The translations under genes were made by a program, and so were the position numbers. Positions 1 through 8,492 of a DNA stretch of 64,000 nt are shown here, one piece after another. The DNA is from Ga0077555 sp963741565 (GTDB lineage Bacteria > Pseudomonadota > Alphaproteobacteria > Rhizobiales > Hyphomicrobiaceae). Below the pieces are notes generated by a model. The model was not told the DNA's origin. It did no database searches and saw only the letters and a list, made by a program, of their open reading frames with translations. The stretch is from contig CAVUIK010000012.1 of assembly GCA_963741565.1 (NCBI GenBank), positions 163,420 through 227,419 on the forward strand, read 5' to 3'. Each line of letters opens with the position of its first letter. Within the stretch, counting starts at the first letter, position 1.

Positions 1-2
1 TG

Positions 3-173
3 GTATTGAAGTCGCGGGGCGTCGGGTTGCTGGTATCTGAACAGAACGTGCATTTCGCGCGGCGTATCGCCGACCGCGCGGTGATCATCGAGCGCGGGTC
101 TGTCCGCTTCGAGGGCACGATGGCGGATCTCGAGGCCGTTCCGCGACTGGTCGAGGCTTATCTCTCGGTCTGA
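3..173 (+). CDS. ABC transporter ATP-binding protein, C-terminal end (LivF-like)
   Basis: Only the last 56 residues lie in the window; the gene starts upstream. The frame reads LLVSEQNVHFARRIADRAVI followed by a glycine and an FEG motif. This matches the switch (H-loop) region and C-terminal tail of LivF-type ATPases of branched-chain amino acid or related uptake systems, in which a short beta strand, a V/S-E-Q-N turn and the IADR helix occur in this order. It would act at the cytoplasmic face of the inner membrane with permeases encoded upstream. It ends 129 bp before a TPP-enzyme pair on the same strand, so the transporter may import that pathway's substrate; that is inference from position. 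Confidence is limited by the small part visible. Confidence 0.7.
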   Translation, partial: VLKSRGVGLLVSEQNVHFARRIADRAVIIERGSVRFEGTMADLEAVPRLVEAYLSV

Positions 174-302
174 GGTGGGGCCGACTTGTCGACGGAACCG
201 GCGCATGGCTGACGCGCGGAGCGGATACGGGTTCCGCCTTGACCGCCCCGGGGTTCTGAGCCATTGGACGAAGCAGCAGAAGCGCAGGAATCAGACGAGG
301 CT

Positions 303-833
303 ATGGCGACGAAACCGACGACCCATTGGGCGGATGACGTCTTCGATGAGATGAAGACGCGGGACATTCAGACGGTCTGCACGATTCCAGACGGCGGTTT
401 GACGCGACTGCTGAAGCGCGTCGAGGCCGACAAGGCGATGCGCCTCATCACACTTTCGACCGAGGAGGAGGGCATGGGCGTCGTCACCGGCCAATGGCTC
501 GGCGGTGTGCGCGCGATGATCGCCATGCAATCCTCAGGCGTTGGCAATTGCATCAATGCACTGGGTTATCCGGCGGTGATGCGCGCGCCCTGCCTGATGG
601 TCGTGACCATGCGCGGCCAGTGGGGCGAGTTCAACCCCTGGCAGGTGCCAATGGGGCAGGCGGTGCGCCCGGTGCTCGAGGCGGTCGGTGTCAAGTGCTT
701 CCCGGTCGAACGGGGCGAGGAGGTGGGCGAAGTTTTTGCGGCGGCGGCCGACATGGCATTTAATAGCTCGATTTCGGCGGCCGTGCTGGTGAGCCAGCGT
801 ATTGTCGGCGCCAAGGGTTTCGGACAAAAGTGA
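303..833 (+). CDS. TPP-dependent decarboxylase, PYR-domain subunit (sulfopyruvate/phosphonopyruvate decarboxylase alpha-like)
   Basis: A 176-residue protein equal to the N-terminal (PYR) half of TPP-dependent 2-oxoacid decarboxylases. It has the early DIQTVCTIPDGG segment and the STEEEGMGVVTGQWLGG segment, whose glutamate would activate the thiamine cofactor, followed by MQSSGVGNCINAL, typical of the ComD/phosphonopyruvate decarboxylase family. It lacks a cofactor-pyrophosphate domain, which the next gene supplies, so the active site would form between the two subunits. ATG 303 follows a GAGG stretch and is preferred to an in-frame TTG at 264. The true substrate (sulfopyruvate, phosphonopyruvate or another 2-oxoacid) cannot be read from the sequence. 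Confidence 0.8.
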   Translation: MATKPTTHWADDVFDEMKTRDIQTVCTIPDGGLTRLLKRVEADKAMRLITLSTEEEGMGVVTGQWLGGVRAMIAMQSSGVGNCINALGYPAVMRAPCLMVVTMRGQWGEFNPWQVPMGQAVRPVLEAVGVKCFPVERGEEVGEVFAAAADMAFNSSISAAVLVSQRIVGAKGFGQK

Positions 834-840
834 GGCGCAC

Positions 841-1452
841 GTGAGCAAGACACCTGCTAAGAGCGCCGCGGCGCCGAACAAGATCGACCGTCGCCCGTTC
901 GTCGCCGATCTGTTGCGCCACCGTGGGAATGGATTGGTCGTGACCGGGCTCGGCAGCCCGACATGGGACCTGTTCGCCGCTGGCGATCAACCCGAGAACC
1001 TCTATTCCTGGGGTGGCATGGGTCTCGCGGTGCCGACCGCGCTTGGACTGGCGCTGGCGCAGCCCAACCGCCGCATTCTCGCGCTGACCGGCGACGGTGA
1101 AATGATGATGGGCATCGGATCGCTCGGCGTGGTCGGCGACCAGGCACCAAAGAACCTCGGCATCCTCGTCCTCGACAACGAGCATTTCGCCGAAACGGGC
1201 CGCCAGCGCGGCCTTGCGGCAGGGCAGACGGACCTGTGCGCCGTGGCGCGCGGCTTCGGTATCGCCGAGACCATGCACGTGACCGAGCAAGGCAAGACGG
1301 CTGAGCTTGCTGAATTCCTGTTCAAGCGTCCGGGTCCGGTGTTTGCGGTTGCCAAGATCGCGATCACGGAGGACCCGTGGCGCCTGCCGGAGAAGGATGG
1401 GGCCGCTATCGCACGCCGCTTCAAGGTGGCGCTCGGATTGGAGAAACCGTAA
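841..1452 (+). CDS. TPP-dependent decarboxylase, PP-domain subunit (sulfopyruvate decarboxylase beta-like)
   Basis: A 203-residue C-terminal TPP-binding (PP) domain. The signature GDG...N motif is visible as LTGDGEMMMGIGSLG and, about 20 residues later, LVLDNEHFAETG, which together bind the Mg-pyrophosphate of thiamine diphosphate. The gene begins 7 bp after the alpha-like subunit. GTG 841 is preferred because it lies just past the upstream stop; a TTG at 802 would overlap the previous gene. With the alpha-like partner it should form a heteromeric decarboxylase giving an aldehyde (sulfoacetaldehyde or phosphonoacetaldehyde in the named families) and CO2. The family assignment is strong, the substrate is inference. 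Confidence 0.82.
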   Translation: MSKTPAKSAAAPNKIDRRPFVADLLRHRGNGLVVTGLGSPTWDLFAAGDQPENLYSWGGMGLAVPTALGLALAQPNRRILALTGDGEMMMGIGSLGVVGDQAPKNLGILVLDNEHFAETGRQRGLAAGQTDLCAVARGFGIAETMHVTEQGKTAELAEFLFKRPGPVFAVAKIAITEDPWRLPEKDGAAIARRFKVALGLEKP

Positions 1453-1600
1453 CCGGTTGTGGCAAGACAACGCCTCGTCCAGCGGCGGTGTTGCCGTCTT
1501 GCGTCTTTCCTTCGCGTCGAGGCGTATGCGATAAAGAGCGTGGGAGGTGGGTTGGCTCGAGGGCGGGCCAGCCAGGGGCTGCACAGTCGGGGTACCCAGT

Positions 1601-2440
1601 ATGTGCACGCGTCTCCACGCCATTGGCTTTGCGTGTGAAATGGACGATGCGACCGCATCCTTCATCTCGCAGATGTCGCACGGCTCCACCAAGGACGTCA
1701 CCTGTGCGTCCGGCTGCTATCGCGTCTGGCGAAGCAGCGCTGGCGCCGAAGTCTGGCTGCATTATCCGCGAACGCCGAAGCCGGCGGCAGGTGCAGCAGC
1801 CCGGACATCCGGACAGCATCCGATCGAAGACCTCAAGGGCTTGGGCGTGTTTCACCGAGGCGCCAGCGATATTCGCATGCGCCTCGCCAAGTCGATCGCG
1901 ATTTCGGGGCGCAATCCGCTCGACGGCGTGTGTGTCGGCACGCTGCCGGTGCTCACGCCCGGCAAGGACGCCGCCGGTAAAAGCGCGGCCAAGCCGATCA
2001 ATTTCATCTTTGAGCACATCAATTTCGGCAACGACGCGATTGTGTCGACGGTGATGGCGCGCGTCCAGGTTACGGGGCTCGCCCAGAAGGTGTGGGCGTT
2101 CCCGACGGAAGCGGATTACCTCGCCAATGTCGCGAGCAACCGGATGATCGCGCGCGGCGCCATGGCCGAGGTCGATGCCAAGGATATTCCGGATGTGGCA
2201 ATGATCTACCGGCCGAAGCCGGGCGCCCTCTGGCTGGCGACCGGCATCGTCAAGCGGTCGATCCGGCTGACCAATCCGGTGACCAACAACCCCTATGCGT
2301 GGTTGCTGCTGGCGACGGAGCGCGGCGACATCGATATCGTCGCCAACCCCTCCGTGATCGACGGCGACATCTCGGTCGGCCACACCGTGCAGGCCGTCGT
2401 AACGATGGCGGGGCGGATCATCGAGCGGTTGGCGGCGTAA
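1601..2440 (+). CDS. hypothetical protein
   Basis: A 279-residue protein I do not recognise. ATG 1601 is chosen; an in-frame start at 1547 would add 18 low-complexity residues. There is no signal peptide or clear membrane helix. The first half has several cysteines and histidines (MCTRLHAIGF, CASGCYRVW) and the second half is a regular alternation of hydrophobic and polar residues (AMIYRPKPGALWLATGIV) suggesting a beta-rich fold. It stands alone between the decarboxylase pair and a convergent secreted-protein gene whose stop lies 10 bp away. Codon use looks like that of its neighbours, which supports a real gene. Confidence 0.5.
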   Translation: MCTRLHAIGFACEMDDATASFISQMSHGSTKDVTCASGCYRVWRSSAGAEVWLHYPRTPKPAAGAAARTSGQHPIEDLKGLGVFHRGASDIRMRLAKSIAISGRNPLDGVCVGTLPVLTPGKDAAGKSAAKPINFIFEHINFGNDAIVSTVMARVQVTGLAQKVWAFPTEADYLANVASNRMIARGAMAEVDAKDIPDVAMIYRPKPGALWLATGIVKRSIRLTNPVTNNPYAWLLLATERGDIDIVANPSVIDGDISVGHTVQAVVTMAGRIIERLAA

Positions 2441-2450
2441 GGCCGCGCGC

Positions 2451-2903
2451 TCACACGCTCGGGCGCGCTTCGCAGGTTGTGGTGCGATCGGTGCGCCACA
2501 TCTGACCGTTCCATTTGTTGGCAATATTGGGCGGCTCCTCGGCGCGCCCGAGTGTGCCGCTGAAGTCGTAGAGTTCGAAGCAGTTGGCGCTGATGCGCAC
2601 AATGCGAAAGCAGCCGCCGAGGCCCGGCGGGGGATAGTGGAAGCAGAACTCGCGGTTCTCGATCCACCAGCGTCCTGTCCAGTGCTTCTGGCCCTCGCGA
2701 TAATCGCTGGTGCCGTTGGTATGGATCATCTCGGTCCAGGGATTGGTACTGGGATAGATGCCGGCGAGTGGCTGGCCCGCGAACTCGGCGCGGATCGCAT
2801 CGCCACTCATCCAGACAAGGCCGGTGCGGTCGTCGGCGCGCAGCAGCGACGGCAACGCTGCGAGCGCGGCGGCAATCATCAGGACCTTGAGACTGAGACG
2901 CAT
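2451..2903 (-). CDS. secreted hypothetical protein
   Basis: A 150-residue protein with a clean Sec signal peptide: MRLSLKVLM, a hydrophobic alanine/leucine core and a likely cleavage before DDRTG, around residue 23. The mature part is rich in tryptophan and aromatic residues (GRWWIENREFCFHYPPP) and has three cysteines that could form disulfides in the periplasm. This pattern resembles small periplasmic proteins common in Hyphomicrobiales, with no assigned function. It is convergent with the preceding plus-strand gene and has no same-strand partner. Confidence 0.65.
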   Translation of the reverse strand: MRLSLKVLMIAAALAALPSLLRADDRTGLVWMSGDAIRAEFAGQPLAGIYPSTNPWTEMIHTNGTSDYREGQKHWTGRWWIENREFCFHYPPPGLGGCFRIVRISANCFELYDFSGTLGRAEEPPNIANKWNGQMWRTDRTTTCEARPSV

Positions 2904-3122
2904 GGGCCAACGCGTTCCTAAGCTGCAATGATCGCCACAGGATGGTCAACACAGTCCTGAGCGGCGCCATCGATATACAACCGCGAGATCAAGGCGACAA
3001 TTCGAGCGTCGGGCGCGACTGGGCCATGGATGCGGTTATAGGATGCCATGACGGCGGAACACATCGGCGAGTACTTTGCCGCAGCGATGCTCGACGAGCG
3101 TCGTCGGCGAGCGTGGTTGCGG

Positions 3123-3839
3123 TCACGGCTTTCTCTCCATCTCGGGTTTGGCGTCGGCGGTTGCCCTGGTGAAGGTCTCGGTATAATCGATCAGCCGGTC
3201 GGCGGCATGGGCGGCGGCGGCGGTGTCACGTTCGGCGATGGCGCGCGCCTGCTCGGCATGCAGGCGGGCGCAGAGCGGCAGGTCGGCCGCTTCCTTGTAG
3301 TGCTGGTACCAGAACCGTCGTGAGTGCCCGTTGATGAGCCGCATCGCGCCAGCGGCGTATTCGTTATGGGCGGCCTCGGAGACAAGCCGGTTCAGCTCGC
3401 GGTCGAGGCGCATGAAGGTGATGTCGTCGTTGGCGCGGGCTGCGCGATCCATGCCGTCGGCGATGGCGCTGAATTGCGTGCGCTGGGCGCCGGTCGCACG
3501 CGTCGCGGCCGTGCGGCTCAGCAGGCGTTCCAGCTCGCGGCGCACTTCCAGCACCAGCAGCTGGCGCTTTGGGTCGGTCTCGGCGACGAGAATGCCCTTG
3601 CGCGGTAGAATGACGACCAGGCCCTCACGGGCGAGCCGCTGCAGCGCTTCGCGAATGGGCGTGCGGCCGAGACCGATCTCTGCCACAAGTGCCTGCTCCG
3701 AGAGAAACTGGCCCGGCGCCATGCGCAGCGTGACGATGCGCTCCTCAAGCTGGGCATAGGCCTGCCCGGTCAGCGAGGCAGATGACAGCGGCTCACCAGC
3801 GTCCTGTGTCAACGGTTGCGTCTTGCGGCGCTCGCCCAT
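3123..3839 (-). CDS. GntR-family transcriptional regulator (FadR/FCD subfamily)
   Basis: A 238-residue DNA-binding regulator. Residues about 25-95 are a winged helix-turn-helix with the family signature LGRTPIREALQRLAREGLV and the following wing (PRKGILVAE). Residues about 100-225 form an all-helical FCD ligand-binding domain with the usual D/H metal positions (RLDRELN, HNEYA, HAEQARAIAERD, AADRLIDY). Such proteins usually repress a nearby catabolic operon until an organic acid binds. It is 9 bp downstream of the RDD-family gene on the same strand, so the two may be cotranscribed. The regulated target is not evident from the sequence. Confidence 0.9.
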   Translation of the reverse strand: MGERRKTQPLTQDAGEPLSSASLTGQAYAQLEERIVTLRMAPGQFLSEQALVAEIGLGRTPIREALQRLAREGLVVILPRKGILVAETDPKRQLLVLEVRRELERLLSRTAATRATGAQRTQFSAIADGMDRAARANDDITFMRLDRELNRLVSEAAHNEYAAGAMRLINGHSRRFWYQHYKEAADLPLCARLHAEQARAIAERDTAAAAHAADRLIDYTETFTRATADAKPEMERKP

Positions 3840-3848
3840 GGATCGAGT

Positions 3849-4106
3849 TCACTTGGGCTGAGGACGGTGAATACCAATGAGACGATCCCAAAGCGTGCCG
3901 CCCGCATACCATCGACCGGCGAGGAAGTAGACGACAATCACGACGAGCAGAGCGTATGTCGGCCCTTCGTCGAGAGAAACGCCTTTGGGTGTCAGACTGC
4001 CTGTTAGTGCGCCGATGATGTAGCCGCCGACCATGAAGACAGTGATGAAATCCAGGACGGAGGCGACGATCCGTTTCCAAACTGGTGTGCGCGCAATCGG
4101 GTTCAT
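3849..4106 (-). CDS. RDD-family membrane protein
   Basis: An 85-residue integral membrane protein with two hydrophobic helices (about residues 15-34 and 50-66). The motif pattern of the RDD family is present: a conserved arginine near VWKRIVASVLDF, the aspartate of that helix, and the C-terminal GGTLWDRLIGI segment. The family is poorly characterised; some members affect ion homeostasis. It is shorter than typical RDD proteins (about 130-150 residues) and is a minimal version. It sits directly upstream of the GntR gene. Confidence 0.75.
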   Translation of the reverse strand: MNPIARTPVWKRIVASVLDFITVFMVGGYIIGALTGSLTPKGVSLDEGPTYALLVVIVVYFLAGRWYAGGTLWDRLIGIHRPQPK

Positions 4107-4380
4107 TCGTCAACCTACAGCTACGTGCTCAACGATACCGGAGCATACATGGGTCGCGACGGCAGCGCACTTGGTCGGTTTGGATAGGCTTGTAGCGGAT
4201 TGACCGATCGGTGTTCGCGGCGCTGGCGCTGGCTCCGTTACACTTGAGCATGTGGCCAACCGTCATGCGTCACCAAAAGCGGAACTGATTGCGCGCGGCA
4301 AAGCCGAACAGGACCGGCAGGATGCCGGATAAGTGGCTTTGCATGGTGGATAGGACAAGTGACAGCCCCGCCGTGGAGTT

Positions 4381-4448
4381 GGGGTCAGCCCCCGGACGAG
4401 TGGTATTGCGGTAGATGACGGGCGTCTTGTGTCCGGGGTCGGACCCCC
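4381..4448. repeat. imperfect inverted repeat in a 430-bp intergenic region
   Basis: The gap between the RDD gene and the PanB-like gene (4107-4536) has no convincing coding sequence. It contains GGGGTCAGCCCCCGGAC at 4381-4397 and an approximately reverse-complementary GTCCGGGGTCGGACCCCC at 4431-4448, with a 33-bp spacer. The arms could form a stem and each arm is itself partly palindromic. It may be a dispersed intergenic repeat or a transcript hairpin in the leader of the PanB-like gene. Confidence 0.4.
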
Positions 4449-4536
4449 GTGGTTTCTCCGGTGGCTCTTTCGCGGCAGCGGCTTTGCGCTAAGCTCCCGA
4501 GCAAAGGCCCGAGATCAGAGACCAAGGAGACACGAC

Positions 4537-5439
4537 ATGGCGAGCCACGCGACAGGTGACGGCGGGATTCCGCCAAGGGATGCGGGCAAACGGGGCCTCA
4601 AGCGGGTGATGACGCTTGGCGGCCACTACGGCACGCGCAACTACACGGTAAAGGACCTGCGCGACCAAAAAGGCAAACGCGTGCTGGTGGAAACGCTGGC
4701 GTTCTCGGCCGAGGAAGCCGCCGCTGCCGAGGAAGCCGGGATCGACACCATGAAGGTGCGCTTCGATCCGAAGTCTCCCCAGTCCGCCGCCGAACTCCGG
4801 CGCGCGGCGCCCAATGTGTTCATGGCGTTCTCGGTGCCGCTGGTCGCAGCCGCCACGCCGGCCGAGGCGGTACGGATCGGCTACGACGCGATGGCGCTCG
4901 GCGCCGACGCGATCATGTGCCAGTGGGCGCCGCGTTTCGTGGAAGCCGCCGCCGAGGCTGGCATCCCCGTGCAGGGCCACGCCGGTCTGGTGCCGCGCAA
5001 GAGTACCTGGACCGGGGGCTTGAAGGCCGTCGGTAAGACGCTCGACGAAGCGCTGGCCGTGTACCGGGACATCAAGGCGCTGGAGAACGCAGGCGCCTAT
5101 GCGGTCGAGGTGGAGGTGATCCCGGAAGAGCTGCTGCGCGAGATTACCAAGCGGACGAGCCTGTTGACGTCCTCGATCGGCGGCGGCGCCGGCGGCGACA
5201 TCCAGTTCTTGTTCGCCGACGACATCCTTGGAAACAATGCGCCGCCCTACCCCCGACACTCCAAGCAGTACCGTAACCTCTATAAAATGAAGCAGGAGAT
5301 GCAGCGCGAGCGCATCGCGGGCTTCAAGGAGTTCGTCGCGGACGTGCGCAGCGGCCAGTTCCCTAAGCCGGAGCATGTCATCAAGGCGACCGGCAACCTG
5401 ATCGAGACGTTCGTCGCTGCCGCCGCGAAGGAGAAATAG
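4537..5439 (+). CDS. PanB-like ketopantoate hydroxymethyltransferase family protein
   Basis: A 300-residue TIM-barrel protein of the PEP mutase/PanB superfamily. The PanB core is recognisable: VPVQGHAGLVPR-like (here GIPVQGHAGLVPR), a TGGLKAVGKT segment, then ALENAGAYAVEVEVIPEELL, where the glutamate corresponds to the catalytic base of PanB, and an IGGGAGGDIQ cofactor-site loop. The N-terminal metal region, MTLGGHYGTRNYTV, is divergent from true PanB, so this may be a paralogue acting on another 2-oxoacid rather than the pantothenate enzyme. ATG 4537 follows an AAGGAGA ribosome site; the frame is open upstream but without a better start. The nearby decarboxylase pair belongs to related 2-oxoacid chemistry. 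Confidence 0.72.
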   Translation: MASHATGDGGIPPRDAGKRGLKRVMTLGGHYGTRNYTVKDLRDQKGKRVLVETLAFSAEEAAAAEEAGIDTMKVRFDPKSPQSAAELRRAAPNVFMAFSVPLVAAATPAEAVRIGYDAMALGADAIMCQWAPRFVEAAAEAGIPVQGHAGLVPRKSTWTGGLKAVGKTLDEALAVYRDIKALENAGAYAVEVEVIPEELLREITKRTSLLTSSIGGGAGGDIQFLFADDILGNNAPPYPRHSKQYRNLYKMKQEMQRERIAGFKEFVADVRSGQFPKPEHVIKATGNLIETFVAAAAKEK

Positions 5440-5555
5440 GGTCGCCGCATTCTCGCTGACTCGTGTCCGGCTGGTGGACGTTGCCCAGTAATGGTAGGGA
5501 GCGGCACGCCCGGGCCGTGCGCGGGGACGGGCAACGAGAGCAATGGGAGCGGCGC

Positions 5556-5936
5556 GTGCAGTACCTGGCAGCGGTGAATTGGCCCGGGTTCGTCGTGTTC
5601 AGCGCCCTCATTATGGCGCTGGCGATGTTCGGATTGACAGTCGCCACCCACTTTCCGATCGCCGTACGCGCGCCCCACATGCAGACATGGCGGGCCAAGC
5701 TGGTGATCGCGGGGGGCATGGTTGTCGCGGCCATCGCTGCGGCGCTGGCGATCGGCTTCGCGGCGGAACGGCTGCCGGCGCCGGTGACGATCATCGGCGC
5801 CGGTGGCGCCTTGCTGGCCGCGCCGCTGATGCTGCGGCGCGTTCCCGATCGCATCCTCAATGGCGAGGCGGGATTGATCGCGTTTGCGGGGATGTGCGGG
5901 TTGCTGGCGTTCGTCATCAACCGGCTGGCCGGCTGA
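5556..5936 (+). CDS. small integral membrane protein
   Basis: A 126-residue protein with about four predicted helices: WPGFVVFSALIMALAMFG, LVIAGGMVVAAIAAALAIGF, a segment around VTIIGAGGALLAA, and GLIAFAGMCGLLAFVI. GTG 5556 is chosen because the upstream open frame is arginine-rich and non-membrane-like. I do not recognise the family. It follows the PanB-like gene on the same strand by 116 bp and precedes a secreted phosphatase-fold protein, with no functional link visible. Confidence 0.55.
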   Translation: MQYLAAVNWPGFVVFSALIMALAMFGLTVATHFPIAVRAPHMQTWRAKLVIAGGMVVAAIAAALAIGFAAERLPAPVTIIGAGGALLAAPLMLRRVPDRILNGEAGLIAFAGMCGLLAFVINRLAG

Positions 5937-6020
5937 TCGCGCAGTCCGTTTCACACAGCCTTGAATTGTGGGTGATCGGGAGGTGCTCCAGGCTTGCCTC
6001 GATTAGCCCAGGAAGTGTTC

Positions 6021-6671
6021 ATGCAACCAAACGCACGACGTAGAGCGGCATGGTCCGAATTGGCGGTTGTCCGAGCGGTCCTGATGGTGACTGTCTGTCT
6101 TGCGCTCGGAGCCGCGGCACAGCCGGCACTTGCCGATGATGCTAAGCTTCGTCAGTTGATCGACCTGCTGAAACAGCCGGGGCACATCGCTTTCATGCGG
6201 CATGCGCTCGCCCCGATCATCGAAGGGGCGCGGCGGGAAACCGGTGTCACGGCCGAGACGCTCGGCCCCTGCGAGACACAACGCAATCTCAACGACGTAG
6301 GGCGTGCGAATGCCCGCCGAATTGGCGAGCTGTTCCGCAAGGAAGACGTGGTGTTCGACTACGTCTACACCAGCAAATGGTGCCGCTGCCGCGAGACGGC
6401 CGAACTGATCCTGGGACGGCCGGTCGAGAACCTGACCCTGCTCAATAGCTACTTCTCGGACCCGGCTAAAGATCAGAAAGGCCCGCTACAGATTGCGGCG
6501 CTGAAGAAACACCTGACCGAGGCCGTTCCCGGGGAGGCGCGGATGCTCATGGTCACGCATGGCAGCCTAATCCACGACCTCGCGGGATATTGGACGGAGG
6601 AAAACGAAATTGTTGTGTTCAAGGCGGACGGCAAGGGTGGCCTGACGATAGTCGGCCACGGCAACCCGTAG
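6021..6671 (+). CDS. secreted histidine phosphatase superfamily protein
   Basis: A 216-residue protein of the branch 1 histidine phosphatase (phosphoglycerate-mutase-like) fold. A signal peptide precedes the mature start near DDAKLRQL. The catalytic RH motif is FMRHA near residue 57, followed by the NLNDVGRANARRIGELF helix, the YTSKWCRCRETAELI segment that supplies a second arginine, and the C-terminal MVTHGSLIHD histidine. Proteins of this kind in the periplasm dephosphorylate unknown substrates. ATG 6021 has an AGGAAG ribosome site; a TTG at 5994 is less likely. It is convergent with the next phosphatase gene. Confidence 0.82.
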   Translation: MQPNARRRAAWSELAVVRAVLMVTVCLALGAAAQPALADDAKLRQLIDLLKQPGHIAFMRHALAPIIEGARRETGVTAETLGPCETQRNLNDVGRANARRIGELFRKEDVVFDYVYTSKWCRCRETAELILGRPVENLTLLNSYFSDPAKDQKGPLQIAALKKHLTEAVPGEARMLMVTHGSLIHDLAGYWTEENEIVVFKADGKGGLTIVGHGNP

Positions 6672-6688
6672 CCCGTTCGTCGTGCCGC

Positions 6689-7180
6689 TTATGCCGGGCG
6701 CTGTCGCATTTCGTAGCGCAGCAGCCAATCCGACTGGCTGGCCATTTCCGGCACACCTTGCCCGCGCGCGGCCGAGATCAGGTCGCAGGCGGTCAGCGCA
6801 TCGATGCCATGATCGATCATGACGGCGGCGATCAGCGTCGGCGAGCGGCCAAGCCCGGCGTAGCAGTGCGCGGCGACGCCTTTGCCCGCTTGGAGCCGGT
6901 CCTTCAATGTGCCGACCAGGGCGGCGACCGGAGGGATCGCGTCGGGAATGCCATGGTCCCGGATCGGCAGATTGAAGAACTCGATCCCGGCCGCGCGACA
7001 GCGCGCATCCTGGTCGCCGAGGCCAAGGGTCACCGCCTCTACGGGCTCGAGCATGCTGACCAGCACATCGACGCCCGCCACTTTCAGTTCGGCGAAGTTG
7101 CGGGCCTCGCGCGGGCGCGAGACCACGGCAATCCGGCCAACGGCGGGAGCGTCGATCCAGTAGAGGCGCGGCGGCGGCAT
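6689..7180 (-). CDS. dual-specificity / tyrosine-type phosphatase family protein
   Basis: A 163-residue cytoplasmic protein with the cysteine phosphatase signature HCYAGLGRSPT (HCx5R) around residues 103-113, and an upstream general-acid loop, NLPIRDHGIPD. The fold and length fit bacterial dual-specificity-like phosphatases. Its substrate is unknown. It is convergent with the histidine phosphatase by 17 bp and 24 bp from the stop of the OYE-family gene on the same strand, which it follows, so the two could be cotranscribed. Confidence 0.82.
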   Translation of the reverse strand: MPPPRLYWIDAPAVGRIAVVSRPREARNFAELKVAGVDVLVSMLEPVEAVTLGLGDQDARCRAAGIEFFNLPIRDHGIPDAIPPVAALVGTLKDRLQAGKGVAAHCYAGLGRSPTLIAAVMIDHGIDALTACDLISAARGQGVPEMASQSDWLLRYEMRQRPA

Positions 7181-7204
7181 CGGACCTCCAGTGTCGGCGG
7201 CAGA

Positions 7205-8339
7205 CTACTCGGCAGCCTTGAGGGACGCCGCGAGATGCTTCTGGGCCGGCGGCCAGGACTTGGGATTGACCCGCGCATGTTGCGGGGCCATGGCCGGTTC
7301 GACGCCAAGGCGCCAAGCGGCGTGACGCGCCCACAGCGGGTCGTCCATGAATCCGCGGGCCAGCGCCACCATGTCGGCCTGTCCCTTGGCAACGATGGCC
7401 TCGGCCTGCTCGGGCTCAGTGATGAGACCGACCGCCATGACCGGCATGCCGGTGGCCTTGCGGATCGCCTCGGCGAAGGGGACTTGATAGCCCGGACCAA
7501 GCTTGATCTGCTGCTTCAAGGCATTGCCGCCCGAGGATACGTCGATGAAATCGCAACCGAGCGACTTCAGGCCGTGCGCGAACGCGATGGAGTCGTCGAT
7601 GGTGATGCCGCCCTCGATCCACTCGACTGCGGAGATGCGGATCCCCAGCGGCTTGGTCGCGGGCCATGCCTCGCGCATGGCAGCGAAAATCTCGAGCGGC
7701 AGGCGCACGCGGTTCTCGAGGTTGCCGCCGTACTTGTCGGTACGCACGTTGGAGATCGGTGACAGGAACTGGTTCAACAGATACCCGTGTGCGGCGTGAA
7801 TCTCCAACAAATCGAAGCCGGCGCGGTCCGCGCGCTTCGTCGCCGCGACGAATGCAGCTTTGAGCCGCTCGATCTCCTCGATCGTCATGGACTTCGGCGT
7901 GTGCCAGGCCGGGTCGAAGGGAATGGCGGAGGCGGACTTCGTTTGCCACGCGCCTTCGGCGAGCGACGCGCCGCCCTCCCAGGGGCGCTTCACGGAGGCC
8001 TTGCGGCCCGCGTGGGCCATCTGCAATCCGAGTTTAGCGCTGCCGTACTTGCGGCAGGCATCGACAACGCGCTTCATCGCGCGCTCGTTGTCGTCGGTCT
8101 CGATCGCGGGACAGCCATAGGAGATGCGTCCGTCGAGCTCAGCGCCGGAGGCCTCGAAAATCAACAGGCCGGCGCCGGAGTTGGCGAGCGTGCCCAGGTG
8201 CATGATGTGCCAGTCGGTCATGTTGCCGTCTTCGGCCGAGTATTGGCACATGGGGGCAACGACGACGCGGTTCGGCAGTTCGAGATTGCGGAGCTTGATC
8301 GGCGAGAACAGGCGGCTGGTGTACGGGGTCTAAACTCAT
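7205..8339 (-). CDS. NADH:flavin oxidoreductase / old yellow enzyme family (one frameshift near the 5' end)
   Basis: An FMN-dependent TIM-barrel oxidoreductase of the YqjM-like class, about 377 residues when reconstructed. From 8251 downwards the frame is intact: APMCQYSAEDGNMTDWH, the AHAGRKAS active-site segment, EIHAAHGYLLNQFLSP and ARGFMDDPLWARHAA. The true start is ATG at 8339: reading from it, one surplus C in a four-base run (plus strand 8325-8328) shifts the frame. Removing it gives MSLDPYTSRLFSPIKL, a perfect family N-terminus. As sequenced, translation would have to start at 8251 and lose the first strand, which is essential. The reaction is likely reduction of an activated C=C bond with NAD(P)H. 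Confidence 0.87.
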
Positions 8340-8492
8340 CGGCGGGGTCCCTCGGGTGGCGTGTCGGGAATTCAATAGACGGGCGCCCTCATTAGAGGCA
8401 AGAGCAATAGGTGGGCGCGGACGTGTTGGAGCCAACCCGGTTCGAACCCGGTTGACCGGCGTCCGGGACGATATCTCCGCCCGGAGGATATC

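Noticed and set aside
3048..3323. A Gly-rich plus-strand frame at the end of the GntR gene.
   Set aside because: Mostly antisense to the FCD domain, which is clearly coding.
8432..8475. A T-loop-like GGTTCGAACCCGG sequence before the GST gene, as in a tRNA.
   Set aside because: No acceptor stem, D arm or CCA end at the right distances; only an incidental near-palindrome.
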